From Hippophae tibetana (Eukaryota; Streptophyta; Magnoliopsida; Rosales; Elaeagnaceae): 64,000 nt of DNA. The position numbers were made by a program, and so were the translations under genes. Under the pieces are notes generated by a model. It searched no databases and had not been told where the DNA came from. It saw only the letters and a list, made by a program, of their open reading frames with translations. This document shows, piece after piece, positions 1 to 11,681 of this stretch (position 1 is its first letter; every line of letters starts with the position of its first letter). The DNA lies in NCBI GenBank assembly GCA_037013495.1, contig CM072801.1:31360001-31424000 (forward strand). The letters are read 5' to 3'.

Positions 1-202
1 TTAGTTATCGGCATTTTTTTAATCAAATTTACTTTGTTTACAATATTTGCCAACTTCTAATAGGTTGGTGGCATCTCATTGCATTGTTTTCAGTTCTTGT
101 TCTTTTGGTTTCAATTTGATCATCTTAACCCTTTTCTAAGCAATTTACTCATTCTTAATCCTTTGAGATCCTATGTTGTTCGCCTAAAGGTTCCGCATCA
201 TT

Positions 203-215
203 TGGTATCAAAGCC
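203..215 (+). other. PBS-like motif (initiator tRNA-Met) in monomer A
   Basis: TGGTATCAAAGCC differs at one position from TGGTATCAGAGCC, the complement of the 3' end of plant initiator tRNA-Met. That sequence is the standard minus-strand primer-binding site of many plant LTR retrotransposons and of plant pararetroviruses. It lies 149 bp into the A unit and is preceded by GCATCA and TT, resembling an LTR end (CA), a short gap and a PBS. The same site recurs at this offset in most A monomers (for example 1495-1507). It is degraded in the N family (GGTATAAAGCC) and the V family (TTTTGTATCAAAGCC). The match is seen directly; descent from a retroelement is inference. Confidence 0.5.
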
Positions 216-477
216 TTGGTTGCTGAAAATATGGTATCTATCTTCATGTATTTATTTTTTGAATTTTACATTTAAAAACACTTTTTCCTTTTAATTTTCT
301 TTGCTTTCATAAGTTACAAACCAGAAAGAAAGATAGATATTTGTATACCAAGTCTTGTGTTTTCTTACAATTTTGTAGTCATTATTTTGTGATTCGACTA
401 AATTTCCTAGTTTTATTTAAATTCTTTGTACCTTTTTCTTGTTTTATGTTTTCTGTGTGTAACCTATTTTTCCTTTT

Positions 478-590
478 GAAAGAAACAATAGAGCTACTGC
501 ATTTCGTAGTTTCAAGAAAAACTAGGTTATTAATATGGGTGGCAACTTTAAACTGTTGAAATTTTTAATTCGTGCCTCGAAATGACTATT
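478..590 (+). repeat. Conserved core of the monomer (A copy)
   Basis: From GAAAGAAAC through AAAAACTAGGTTATTAATAT to GCATCGAAATGACTATT the A and B classes agree better than elsewhere; the B counterpart is 1125-1237. The flanking T-rich stretches and the region after the PBS-like motif are more variable in both substitutions and small indels. Selective conservation of a box within satellite monomers can mark a protein-binding site, but here the contrast is judged by eye only. Confidence 0.4.
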
Positions 591-698
591 GTACTGTATC
601 AAATTGTAGCTCTTTGGATTCCTGAAAACACACTGCAAGAATAGTTTAGTTATCGGCATTTTTTTAACCAAAATTACTTTGTTTACACTACTTTATAA

Positions 699-1345
699 AC
701 TCTCATAGATAGGTGGCATCTCATTGTGTTGTACGCTGTTCATGTTCTTCTGGGTTCAAATTTGATCATCTTAACACATTTCGAAGCAATTTACTCATTC
801 TTAATCTTTTGAGTTCCTAGGTTTTCCGCAGAGAGGTTCCGAATCATTTGGTATCAAAGCCTTTGTTGCTGAAAATATGTTATCTATCTTCTTATATTTA
901 TTTTTTGAAGTTTACATTTAAAAAAATTTTGTCCAATGAATTTTGTGTGTTTTGATTAGAGACAAATCATAAAGAAAGATAGATATTTGTATACCAAGTC
1001 TTATGTTTTCTATTAATTTTGATTTCATTATTTTTTTTCTTTCGATTTCATTTCCTTTCTTTCTTTAAATTCTTTGTACTTTTTTCTTGTGTAATGTTTT
1101 CTGTGTTCAATCTGTTTTTTTATTGAAAGAAACTATAGAGATACTACAGTTCATAGTTTCAAGAAAAACAAGGTTATTAATATCGGTGGAAATATTAAAC
1201 TATTGTAACTTCTAATTTGTGCATCGAAATGACTATTATAATGTAGAAAATAGCACCTCTTTCGACTCCTAAAAAGACAATGAAAGAATAGTTTAGTTAT
1301 CGGCATTTTTTTAATCAAATTTACTTTGTTTACAATATTTGCCAA
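699..1345 (+). repeat. Monomer B, reference copy (647 bp)
   Basis: First complete B-class monomer. It aligns end to end with monomer A but has its own markers: AGATAGGTGG at the start, GAGTTCCTAGG (an AvrII site, absent from A), CAAAGCCTTTGTTGC, GTTTTGATTAGA, ATTTCATTTCCTTTCTTTC, ATACTACAGTTCATAG, a GG(T/A)GG(A/C)AATATTAAAC block and CTCCTAAAAAGACAATGAAAG. In this left-end copy the opening reads TATAAACTCTCATAG, where most later B copies have TCCAACCTCTAATAG. Confidence 0.93.
849..861 (+). other. PBS-like motif in monomer B
   Basis: The B monomer has the same TGGTATCAAAGCC at the homologous position (150 bp into the unit), again after ATCATT. The sequence 3' of it reads TTTGTTGCTG, where A has TTGGTTGCTG. 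The A form is closer to the GG-containing extension expected from tRNA-Met. In B units from about 40.8 kb onward the motif has decayed to TTTTTGTATCAAAGCC or TTTTGTATCAAAGCC, so the leading TGG is lost there. Confidence 0.42.
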
Positions 1346-4300
1346 CTTCTAATAGGTTGGTGGCATCTCATTGCATTGTTTTCAGTTCTTGTTCTTTTGG
1401 TTTCAATTTGATCATCTTAACCCTTTTCTAAGCAATTTACTCATTCTTAATCCTTTGAGATCCTATGTTGTTCGCCTAAAGGTTCCGCATCATTTGGTAT
1501 CAAAGCCTTGGTTGCTGAAAATATGGTATCTATCTTCATGTATTTATTTTTTGAATTTTACATTTAAAAACACTTTTTCCTTTTAATTTTCTTTGCTTTC
1601 ATAAGTTACAAACCAGAAAGAAAGATAGATATTTGTATACCAAGTCTTGTGTTTTCTTACAATTTTGTAGTCATTATTTTGTGATTCGACTAAATTTCCT
1701 AGTTTTATTTAAATTCTTTGTACCTTTTTCTTGTTTTATGTTTTCTGTGTGTAACCTATTTTTCCTTTTGAAAGAAACAATAGAGCTACTGCATTTCGTA
1801 GTTTCAAGAAAAACTAGGTTATTAATATGGGTGGCAACTTTAAACTGTTGAAATTTTTAATTTGTGCCTCGAAATGACTATTGTACTGTATCAAATTGTA
1901 GCTCTTTCGATTCCTGAAAACACACTGCAAGAATAGTTTAGTTATCGGCATTTTTTTAACCAAAATTACTTTGTTTACACTACTTTATAAACTCTCATAG
2001 ATAGGTGGCATCTCATTGTGTTGTACGCTGTTCATGTTCTTCTGGGTTCAAATTTGATCATCTTAACACATTTCGAAGCAATTTACTCATTCTTAATCTT
2101 TTGAGTTCCTAGGTTTTCCGCAGAGAGGTTCCGAATCATTTGGTATCAAAGCCTTTGTTGCTGAAAATATGTTATCTATCTTCTTATATTTATTTTTTGA
2201 AGTTTACATTTAAAAAAATTTTGTCCAATGAATTTTGTGTGTTTTGATTAGAGACAAATCATAAAGAAAGATAGATATTTGTATACCAAGTCTTATGTTT
2301 TCTATTAATTTTGATTTCATTATTTTTTTTCTTTCGATTTCATTTCCTTTCTTTCTTTAAATTCTTTGTACTTTTTTCTTGTGTAATGTTTTCTGTGTTC
2401 AATCTGTTTTTTTTATTGAAAGAAACTATAGAGATACTACAGTTCATAGTTTCAAGAAAAACAAGGTTATTAATGTCGGTGGAAATATTAAACTATTGTA
2501 ACTTTTAATTTGTGCATCGAAATGACTATTATAATGTAGAAAATAGCACCTCTTTCGACTCCTAAAAAGACAATGAAAGAATAGTTTAGTTATCGGCATT
2601 TTTTTAATCAAATTTACTTTGTTTACAATATTTGCCAACTTCTAATAGGTTGGTGGCATCTCATTGCAATGTTTTCAGTTCTTGTTCTTTTGGTTTCAAT
2701 TTGATCATCTTAACCCTTTTCTAAGCAATTTACTCATTCTTAATCCTTTGAGATCCTATGTTGGTCGCCTAAAGGTTCCGCATCATTTGGTATCAAAGCC
2801 TTCGTTGCTGAAAATATGGTATCTATCTTCATGCATTTATTTTTTGAATTTTACATTTAAAAACACTTTTTCCTTTTAATTTTCTTTGCTTTCATAAGTT
2901 ACAAACCAGAAAGAAAGATAGATATTTGTATACCAAGTCTTGTGTTTTCTTACAATTTTGTAGTCATTATTTTGTGATTCGACTAAATTTCCTAGTTTTA
3001 TTTAAATTCTTTGTACCTTTTTCTTGTTTTATGTTTTCTGTGTGTAACCTATTTTTCCTTTTGAAAGAAACAATAGAGCTACTGCATTTCGTAGTTTCAA
3101 GAAAAACTAGGTTATTAATATGGGTGGCAACTTTAAACTGTTGAAATTTTTAATTCGTGCCTCGAAATGACTATTGTACTGTATCAAATTGTAACTCTTT
3201 CGATTCCTGAAAACACACTGCAAGAATAGTTTAGTTATCGGCATTTTTTTAACCAAAATTACTTTGTTTACACTACTTTATAAACTCTCATAGATAGGTG
3301 GCATCTCATTGTGTTGTACGCTGTTCATGTTCTTTTGGGTTCAAATTTGATCATCTTAACACATTTCGAAGCAATTTACTCATTCTTAATCTTTTGAGTT
3401 CCTAGGTTTTCCGCAGAGAGGTTCCGAATCATTTGGTATCAAAGCCTTTGTTGCTGAAAATATGTTATCTATCTTCTTATATTTATTTTTTGAAGTTTAC
3501 ATTTAAAAAAATTTTGTCCAATGAATTTTGTGTGTTTTGATTAGAGACAAATCATAAAGAAAGATAGATATTTGTATACCAAGTCTTATGTTTTCTATTA
3601 ATTTTGATTTCATTATTTTTTTTCTTTCGATTTCATTTCCTTTCTTTCTTTAAATTCTTTGTACTTTTTTCTTGTGTAATGTTTTCTGTGTTCAATCTGT
3701 TTTTTTTATTGAAAGAAACTATAGAGATACTACAGTTCATAGTTTCAAGAAAAACAAGGTTATTAATGTCGGTGGAAATATTAAACTATTGTAACTTTTA
3801 ATTTGTGCATCGAAATGACTATTATAATGTAGAAAATAGCACCTCTTTCGACTCCTAAAAAGACAATGAAAGAATAGTTTAGTTATCGGCATTTTTTTAA
3901 TCAAATTTACTTTGTTTACAATATTTGCCAACTTCTAATAGGTTGGTGGCATCTCATTGCATTGTTTTCAGTTCTTGTTCTTTTGGTTTCAATTTGATCA
4001 TCTTAACCCTTTTCTAAGCAATTTACTCATTCTTAATCCTTTGAGATCCTATGTTGTTCGCCTAAAGGTTCCGCATCATTTGGTATCGAAGCCTTGGTTG
4101 CTGAAAATATGGTATCTATCTTCATGTATTTATTTTTTGAATTTTACATTTAAAAACACTTTTTCCTTTTAATTTTCTTTGCTTTCATAAGTTACAAACC
4201 ACAAAGAAAGATAGATATTTGTATACCAAGTCTTGTGTTTTCTTACAATTTTGTAGTCATTATTTTGTCTTTCGACTTAATTTCCTAGTTTTATTTAAAT

Positions 4301-5224
4301 TCTTTGTACCTTTTTTTGTTTTATGTTTTCTGTGTGTAACCTATTTTTGCTTTTGAAAGAAACAATAGAGCTACTGCATTTCGTAGTTTCAAGAAAAACT
4401 AGGTTATTAATATGGGTGGCAACTTTAAACTGTTGTAACTTTTAATTCGTGTATCGAAATGACTATTGTACTGTATCAAATTGTAGCTCTTTCGATTCCT
4501 GAAAACACACTGCAAGAATAGTTTAGTTATCGGCATTTTTTTAACCAAAATTACTTTGTTTACACTACTTTCCAACCTCTAATAGATAGGTGGCATCTCA
4601 TTGCGTTGTACGCTGTTCTTGTTCTTTTGGGTTCAAATTTGATCATCTTAACACATTTCGAAGCAATTTACTCATTCTTAATCTTTTGAGTTCCTAGGTT
4701 TTCCGCATATAGGTTCCGCATCATTTGGTATCAAAGCCTTTGTTGCTGAAAATATGTTATCTATCTTCTTATATTTATTTTTTGAATTTTACATTTAAAA
4801 AAACTTTGTCCAATGAATTTTTTGTGTTTTGATTAGAGACAAATCATAAAGAAAGATAGATATTTGTATACCAAGTCTTATGTTTCCTATTAATTTTGAT
4901 TTCATTATTTTTTTTCTTTCGATTTCATTTCCTTTCTTTCTTTAAATTCTTTGTACTTTTTTCTTCTGTAATGTTTTCTGTGTTCAATCTGTTTATTTTT
5001 ATTGAAAGAAACTATAGAGATTCTACAGTTCATAGTTTCAAGAAAAACAAGGTTATTAATGTCGGTGGAAATATTAAACTATTGTAACTTCTAATTTGTG
5101 CATCGAAATGACTATTATAATGTAGAAAATAGCACCTCTTTCGACTCCTAAAAAGACAATGAAAGAATAGTTTAGTTATCGGCATTTTTTTAATCAAATT
5201 TACTTTGTTTACAATATTTGCCAA

Positions 5225-6516
5225 CTTCTAATAGGTTGGTGGCATCTCATTGCATTGTTTTCAGTTCTTGTTCTTTTGGGTTTCAATTTGATCATCTTAA
5301 CCCTTTTCAAAGCAATTTACTCATTCTTAATCCTTTGAGATCCTATGTTGTTCGCCTAAAGGTTCCGCATCATTTGGTATCAAAGCCTTGGTTGCTGAAA
5401 ATATGATATCTATCTTCATGTATTTATTTTTTGAATTTTACATTTAAAAACACTTTTTCCTTTTAATTTTCTTTGCTTTCATAAGTTACAAACCACAAAG
5501 AAAGATAGATATTTGTATACCAAGTCTTGTGTTTTCTTACAATTTTGTAGTCATTATTTTGTCTTTCGACTTAATTTCCTAGTTTTATTTAAATTCTTTG
5601 TACCTTTTTCTTGTTTTATGTTTTCTGTGTGTAAGCTATTTTTGCTTTTGAAAGAAACAATAGAGCTACTGCATTTCGTAGTTTCAAGAAAAAACTAGGT
5701 TATTAATATGGGTGGCAACTTTAAACTGTTCTAACTTTTAATTCGTGCATCGAAATGACTATTGTACTATATCAAATTGTAGCTCTTTCGATTCCTGAAA
5801 ACACACTGCAAGAATAGTTTAGTTATCGGCATTTTTTTAACCAAAATTACTTTGTTTACACTACTTTATAACCACTAATAGATAGGTGGCATCTCATTGC
5901 GTTGTAAGCTGTTCTTGTTCTTTTGGGTTCAAATTTGATCATCTTAACACATTTCCAAGCAATTTACTCATTCTTAATCTTTTGAGTTCCTATATTTTCC
6001 GCAGAGAGGTTATGCATCATTTGGTATCAAAGCCTTTGTTGCTGAAAATATGTTATCTATCTTCTTATATTTATTTTTTGAACTTTACATTTAAAAAAAA
6101 TTTCCAATGAATTTTGTGTGTTTTGATTAGAGACAAATCATAAAGAAAGATAGATATTTGTATACCAAGTCTTCTGTTTCCTATTAATTTTGATTTCATT
6201 ATTTTTTTTCTTTCGATTTCATTTCCTTTCTTTCTTTAAATTCTTCGTACTATTTTCTTGTGTAATGTTTTCTGTGTTCAATCTGTTTTTTTATTGAAAG
6301 AAATTATAGAGATAGTACAGTTCTTAGTTTCAAGAAAAACAAGGTTATTAATATCGGTGGCAATATTAAACTATTGTAACTTTTAATTCATGCATCGAAA
6401 TGACTATTATAATGTAGCAAATAGCACCTCTTTAGACTCCTAAAAAGACAATGAAAGAATAGTTTTGTTATCGGCATTTTTTTAACCAAATTTACTTTGT
6501 TTACAATATTTGCCAA
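5225..6516 (+). repeat. Transition dimer between sub-arrays 1 and 2
   Basis: The A half still resembles sub-array 1, while the B half carries features of the next family: AGAGAGGTTATGCATC, loss of the AvrII site (CCTATATTTTCC), TAGCAAATAGCACC and TAGACTCC. A run AAAAAAAATTTCC replaces the usual AAACTTTGTCC. It looks like a product of exchange between the two families. Confidence 0.75.
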
Positions 6517-9098
6517 CTTCTAATATGTTGGTGGCATCTCATTGCATTGTTTTCAGTTCTCGTTGTTTTGGGTTTCAATTTGATCATCATAACTCTTTTC
6601 TAAGCAATTTACTCATTCTTAATCCTTTGAGATCCTATGTTGTTCGCCTAAAGGTTCCGCATCATTTGGTATCAAAGCCTTGGTTCCTGAAAATATGGTA
6701 TCTATCTTCATATATTCATTTTTTGAATTTTACATTTAAAAACACTTTTTCCTTTTAATTTTCTTTGCTTTCATAAGTAACAAACCACAAAGAAAGATAG
6801 ATATTTGTATAACAAGTCTTCTGTTTTCTTATAATTTTGTAGTCATTATTTTGTCTTTCGACTTAATTTCCTAGTTTTATTTAAATTCTTTGTACCTTTT
6901 TCTTGTTTTATGTTTTCTGTGTGTAACCTATTTTTGCTTTTGAAAGAAACAATAGAGCTACTGCATTTCGTAGTTTCAAGAAAAACTGGGTTATTAATAT
7001 GGGTGGCAACTTTAAACTGTTGTAACTTTTAATTCGTGCATCGAAATGACTATTGTACTGTATCAAATTGTAGCTCTTTCGATTCCTGAAAACACACTGC
7101 AAGAATAGTTTAGTTATCGGCATTTTTTTAACCAAAATTACTTTGTTTACACTACTTTATAACCTCTAATAGATAGGTGGCATCTCATTGCGTTGTAAGC
7201 TGTTCTTGTTCTTTTGGGTTCAAATTTGATCATCTTAACACATTTCGAAGCAATTTACTCATTCTTAATCTTTTGAGTTCCTAGATTTTCCGCAGAGAGG
7301 TTATGCATCATTTGGTATCAAAGCCTTTGTTGCTGAAAATATGTTATCTATCTTCTTATATTTATTTTTTTAATTTTACATTTAAAAAAACTTTGTCCAA
7401 TGAATTTTCTGTGTTTTGATTGGAGACAAATCACAAAGAAAGATAGATATTTGTATACCAAGTCTTGTGTTTCCTATTAATTTTGTTTTCATTATTTTGT
7501 CTTTCGATTTCATTTCCTTTCTTTCTTTAAATTCTTCGTACTTTTTTCTTGTGTAATGTTTTCTGTGTTCAATCTGTTTTTTTATTGAAAGAAACTATAG
7601 AGATACTACAGTTCATAGTTTCAAGAAAAACAAGGTTATTAATATCGGTGGCAATATTAAACTATTGTAACTTTTAATTCGTGCATCGAAATGACTATTA
7701 TAATGTAGCAAATAGCACCTCTTTAGACTCCTAAAAAGGCAATGAAAGAATAGTTTTGTTATCGGCATTTTTTTAACCAAATTTACTTTGTTTACAATAT
7801 TTGCCAACTTCTAATAGGTTGGTGGCATCTCATTGCATTGTTTTCAGTTCTTGTTGTTTTGGGTTTCAATTTGATCATCGTAACTCTTTTCTAAGCAATT
7901 TACTCATTCTTAATCCTTTGAGATCCTATGTTGTTCGCCGAAAGGTTCTGCATCATTTGGTATCAAAGCCTTGGTTCCTGAAAATATGGTATCTATCTTC
8001 ATATATTCATTTTTTGAATTTTACGTTTAAAAACACTTTTTCCTTTTAATTTTCTTTGCTTTCATAAGTAACAAACCACAAAGAAAGATAGATATTTGTA
8101 TAACAAGTCTTGTGTTTTCTTATAATTTTGTAGTCATTATTTTGTCTTTCGACTTAATTTTCTAGTTTTATTTAAATTCTTTGTACCTTTTTCTTGTTTT
8201 ATGTTTTCTGTGTGTAACCTATTTTTGCTTTTGAAAGAAACAATAGAGCTACTGCATTTCGTAGTTTCAAGAAAAACTGGGTTATTAATATGGGTGGCAA
8301 CTTTAAACTGTTGTACCTTTTAATTCGTGCATCGAAATGACTATTGTACTGTATCAAATTGTAGCTCTTTCGATTCCTGAAAACACACTGCAAGAATAGT
8401 TTAGTTATCGGCATTTTTTTAACCAAAATTACTTTGTTTACACTACTTTATAACCTCTAATAGATAGGTGGCATCTCATTGCGTTGTTAGCTGTTCTTGT
8501 TCTTTTGGGTTCAAATTTGATCATCTTAACACATTTCGAAGCAATTTACTCATTCTTAATCTTTTGAGTTCCTAGATTTTCCGCAGAGAGGTTATGCATC
8601 ATTTGGTATCAAAGCCTTTGTTGCTGAAAATATGTTATCTATCTTCTTATATTTATTTTTTGAATTTTACATTTAAAAAAACTTTGTCCAATGAATTTTC
8701 TGTGTTTTGATTGGAGACAAATCACAAAGAAAGATAGATATTTGTATGCCAAGTCTTGTGTTTCCTATTAATTTTGTTTTCATTATTTTGTCTTTCGATT
8801 TCATTTCCTTTTTTTCTTCAAATTCTTCGTACTTTTTTCTTGTATAATGTGTTCTGTGTTCAATCTGTTTTTTTATTGAAAGAAACTATAGAGATACTAC
8901 AGTTCATAGTTTCAAGCAAAACAAGGTTATTAATATCGGTGGCAATATTAAACTATTGTAACTTTTAATTCGTGCATCGAAATGACTATTATAATGTAGC
9001 AAATAGCACCTCTTTAGACTCCTAAAAAGGCAATGAAAGAATAGTTTTGTTATCGGCATTTTTTTAACCAAATTTACTTTGTTTACAATATTTGCCAA
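6517..9098 (+). repeat. Sub-array 2: two dimers of 1291 bp
   Basis: Unit starts are 6517 and 7808. Shared markers are GGTTCCTGAAAATATGG (GGTTGCTG in other A units), CTTGTTGTTTTGGG or CTCGTTGTTTTGGG, AAAACTGGGTTATT, and in B CCTAGATTTTCC, GATTGGAGACAAATC and TTTAGACTCC. The two copies are near-identical. The B units lack the CCTAGG site that most other B units have. Confidence 0.85.
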
Positions 9099-11681
9099 CT
9101 TCTAATAGGTTGGTGGCATCTCATTGCATTGTTTTCAGTTCTTGTTCTTTTGGGTTGCAATTTGATCATCTTAACCCTTTTCTAAGCAATTTACTCATTC
9201 TTAATCCTTTGAGATCCTATGTTGTTCGCCTAAAGGTTCCGCATCATTTGGTATCAAAGCCTTGGTTGCTGAAAATATGGTATCTTTCTTCATATATTCA
9301 TTTTTTGAATTTTACATCTAAAAAAACATTGTCATTTAATTTTCTTTGCTTTCATAAGTCACAAACCACAAAGAAAGATAGATATTTGTATAAGAAGTCT
9401 TGTGTTTTCTTACAATTTTGTAGTCATCATTTTGTCTTTCGACTTAATTTCCTAGTTTTATTTAAATTCTTTGTAACTTTTTCTTGTTTTATGTTTTCTG
9501 TGTGCAACCTATTTTTGCTTTTGAAAGAAACAATAGAGCTACTGCATTTCGTAGTTTCTAGAAAAACTAGGTTATTAATATGGGTGGCAACTTTAAACTG
9601 TTGTAACTTTTAATTCGTGCATCGAAATGACTATTGTACTGTATCAAATTGTAGCTCTTTCGATTCCTGAAAACACACTGCAAGAATAGTTTAGTTATCG
9701 GCATTTTTTGAACCAAAATTACTTTGTTTACAGTACTTTCCAACCTCTAATAGATAGGTGGCATCTCATTGCGTTGTACGCTGTTCTTGTTCTTTTGGGT
9801 TCAAATTTGATCATCTTAACACATTTCGAAGCAATTTACTCATTCTTAATCTTTTGAGTTCCTAGGTTTTCCGCAGAGAGGTTCCACATCATTTGGTATC
9901 AAAGCCTTTGTTGCTGAAAATATGTTATCTATCTTCTTATATTTATTTTTTGAATTTTACATTTAAAAAAACTTTGTCCAATGAATATTCTGTGTTTTGA
10001 TTAGAGACAAATCACAAAGAAAGATAGATATTTGTATACCAAGTCTTGTGTTTCCTATTAATTTTGTTTTCATTATTTTGTCTTTCGATTTCATTTACTT
10101 TCTTTCTTTAAATTGTTTGTACTTTTTTCTTGTGTAATGTTTTCTGTGTTCAATCTGTTTTTTTTATTGAAAGAAACTATAGAGATACTACAGTTCATAG
10201 TTTCAAGAAAAACAAGGTTATTAATATAGGTGGCAATATTATACTATTGTAACTTTTAATTCGTGCATGGAAATGACTATTATAATGTAGCCAATCGCAC
10301 CTCTTTCGACTCCTAAAAAGAAAATGAAAGAATAGTTTAGTTATCGGCATTTTTTTAACCAAATTTACTTTGTTTACAATAATTGCCAACTTCTAATAGG
10401 TTGGTGGCATCTCATTGCATTGTTTTCAGTTCTTTTTCTTTTGGGTTTCAATCTGATCATCTTAACCCTTTTCTAAGCAATTTACTCATTCTTAATCCTT
10501 TGAGATCCTATGTTGTTCGCCTAAAGGTTCCGTATGATTTGGTATCAAAGCCTTGGTTGCTGAAAATATGGTATCTTTCTTCATATATTCATTTTTTGAA
10601 TTTTACATTTAAAAAAACATTGTCATTTAATTTTCTTTGCTTTCATAAGTCACAAACCACAAAGAAAGATAGATATTTGTATAAGAAGTCTTGTGTTTTC
10701 TTACAATTTTGTAGTCATCATTTTGTCTTTCGACTTAATTTCCTAGTTTTATTTAAATTCTTTGTAACTTTTTCTTGTTTTATGTTTTCTGTGTGCAACC
10801 TATTTTTGCTTTTGAAAGAAACAATAGAGCTACTGCATTTCGTAGTTTCTAGAAAAACTAGGTTATTAATATGGGTGGCAACTTTAAACTGTTGTAACTT
10901 TTAATTCGTGCATCGAAATGACTATTGTACTGTATCAAATTGTAGCTCTTTCGATTCCTGAAAACACACTGCAAGAATAGTTTAGTTATCGGCATTTTTT
11001 TAACCAAAATTTCTTTGTTTACACTAATTTCCAACCTCTAATAGATAGGTGGCATCTCATTGCGTTGTACGCTGTTCTTGTTTTTTTGGGTTCAAATTTG
11101 ATCATCTTAACCCATTTCGAAGCAATTTACTCATTCTTAATCTTTTGAGTTCCTAGGTTTTCCGTATAGAGGTTCCGCATCATTTGGTATCAAAGCCTTT
11201 GTTGCCGAAAATATGTTATCTATCTTCTTATATTTATTTTTTGAATTTTACATTTAAAAAAACTTTGTCCAATGAATATTTTGTGTTTTGATTAGAGACA
11301 AATATCAAAGAAAGATAGATATTTGTATACCAAGTTTTGTGTTTGCTATTAATTTTGTTTTCATCATTTTGTCTTTTGATTTCATTTCCTTTCTTTCTTT
11401 AAATTCTTTGTACTTTTTTCTTGTGTAATGTTTTCTCTGTTCAATCTCTTTTTTTTTATTGAAAGGAACTATAGAGATACTACTGTTCATAGTTTCAGGA
11501 AAAACAAGGTTATTAATATCGGTGGCAATATTAAACAATTGTAACTTTTAATTCGTGCATCGAAATGACTATTATAATGTAGAAAATAGCACCTCTTTCG
11601 ACTCCTAAAAAGACAATGAAAGATTGGTTTAGTTATCGCCATTTTTTTAACCAAATTTACTTTGTTTACAATACTTGCCAA
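9099..11681 (+). repeat. F-family dimers, first block (two units)
   Basis: Unit starts are 9099 and 10390. F-family A units have GTATAAGAAGTCTTG, AACATTGTCATTTAAT and GTAGTCATCATTTTG; the second also has CAGTTCTTTTTCTTTTGGG and CCGTATGATTTGG. The first B has the F marker TAGCCAATCGCACC. The second B is of the type that precedes V units (AAATATCAAAG, CCAAGTTTTGTGTTTGC, GTTATCGCCATTTTT). The A units hold an unusually long open frame of 173 codons with no ATG start, which I do not regard as a gene. Confidence 0.82.

Larger units (their letters stand above)
54..698 (+). repeat. Monomer A, reference copy (645 bp)
   Basis: First complete A-class monomer. Class markers are CTTCTAATAGGTTGGTGG at its start, GAGATCCTATGTTGTTCGCC, CAAAGCCTTGGTTGCTG, a CTTTGCTTTCATAAGT segment, AGAGCTACTGCATTTCG, GGGTGGCAACTTTAAAC and CTGAAAACACACTGCAAG. 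It carries the PBS-like motif at 203-215 and the conserved core at 478-590. A monomers in the window are close to 645 bp, a little shorter in the N and W families through small deletions. No coding function is supported. Confidence 0.93.
54..1345 (+). repeat. Reference A-B dimer, the basic higher-order unit (1292 bp)
   Basis: One A plus one B. The next dimer (1346-2638) matches it almost base for base. Among the few differences are CTCTTTGGATTCC against CTCTTTCGATTCC and one extra T in the run before ATTGAAAG. Neighbouring dimers are far more alike than the A and B within a dimer, which defines the dimer, not the monomer, as the unit being homogenised. Confidence 0.93.
54..5224 (+). repeat. 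Sub-array 1: four left-end dimers (1292-1293 bp)
   Basis: Unit starts are 54, 1346, 2639 and 3932. The family is marked by TTTTTTTAATCAAATTTAC before the A unit, CAATATTTGCCAAC, and in B by TAGAAAATAGCACC and a T-rich CATTATTTTTTTTC. The first three are nearly identical. The fourth starts to diverge in its second half: its B unit has TTTCCAACCTCTAATAG and GCGTTGTACGCTGTTCTTG, as in copies further right. Bases 1-53 are the tail of the preceding B monomer, so the array continues to the left of the window. Confidence 0.9.

Noticed and set aside
203..230. tRNA gene or tRNA-derived SINE suggested by the tRNA-Met-like motif
   Set aside because: Only the complement of the tRNA 3' end is matched, for about 13 bases. 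No cloverleaf, anticodon arm or paired A and B boxes could be found on either strand.
54..698. Shorter sub-repeats inside the monomer
   Set aside because: Short similar strings (CTTGTG, TTTAAA, CTTTCTTTC) recur, but no consistent internal period was visible by eye. A formal self-alignment of one monomer would settle it.
1151..1345. Recurrent minus-strand frame of 64-78 codons at each B end
   Set aside because: It recurs because the repeat recurs. It starts at TTG, resembles no protein family I recognise, and shows no sign of codon-level conservation.
1909..1919. Pol III B-box-like TTTCGATTCC in each A unit
   Set aside because: It lacks the leading GG, no good A box lies upstream at suitable distance, and T runs that would end transcription lie between.
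10383..10904. Open frame of 173 codons in F-family A units (also at 9092, 16838, 33620, 34911 and 36202)
   Set aside because: It starts at TTG, not ATG. It is present only in F-type units and broken or shortened in the other A units. The product is a low-complexity Phe/Leu/Ser-rich string, and the frame drifts with the same substitutions as the non-coding repeat. It is a chance result of a T-rich satellite.
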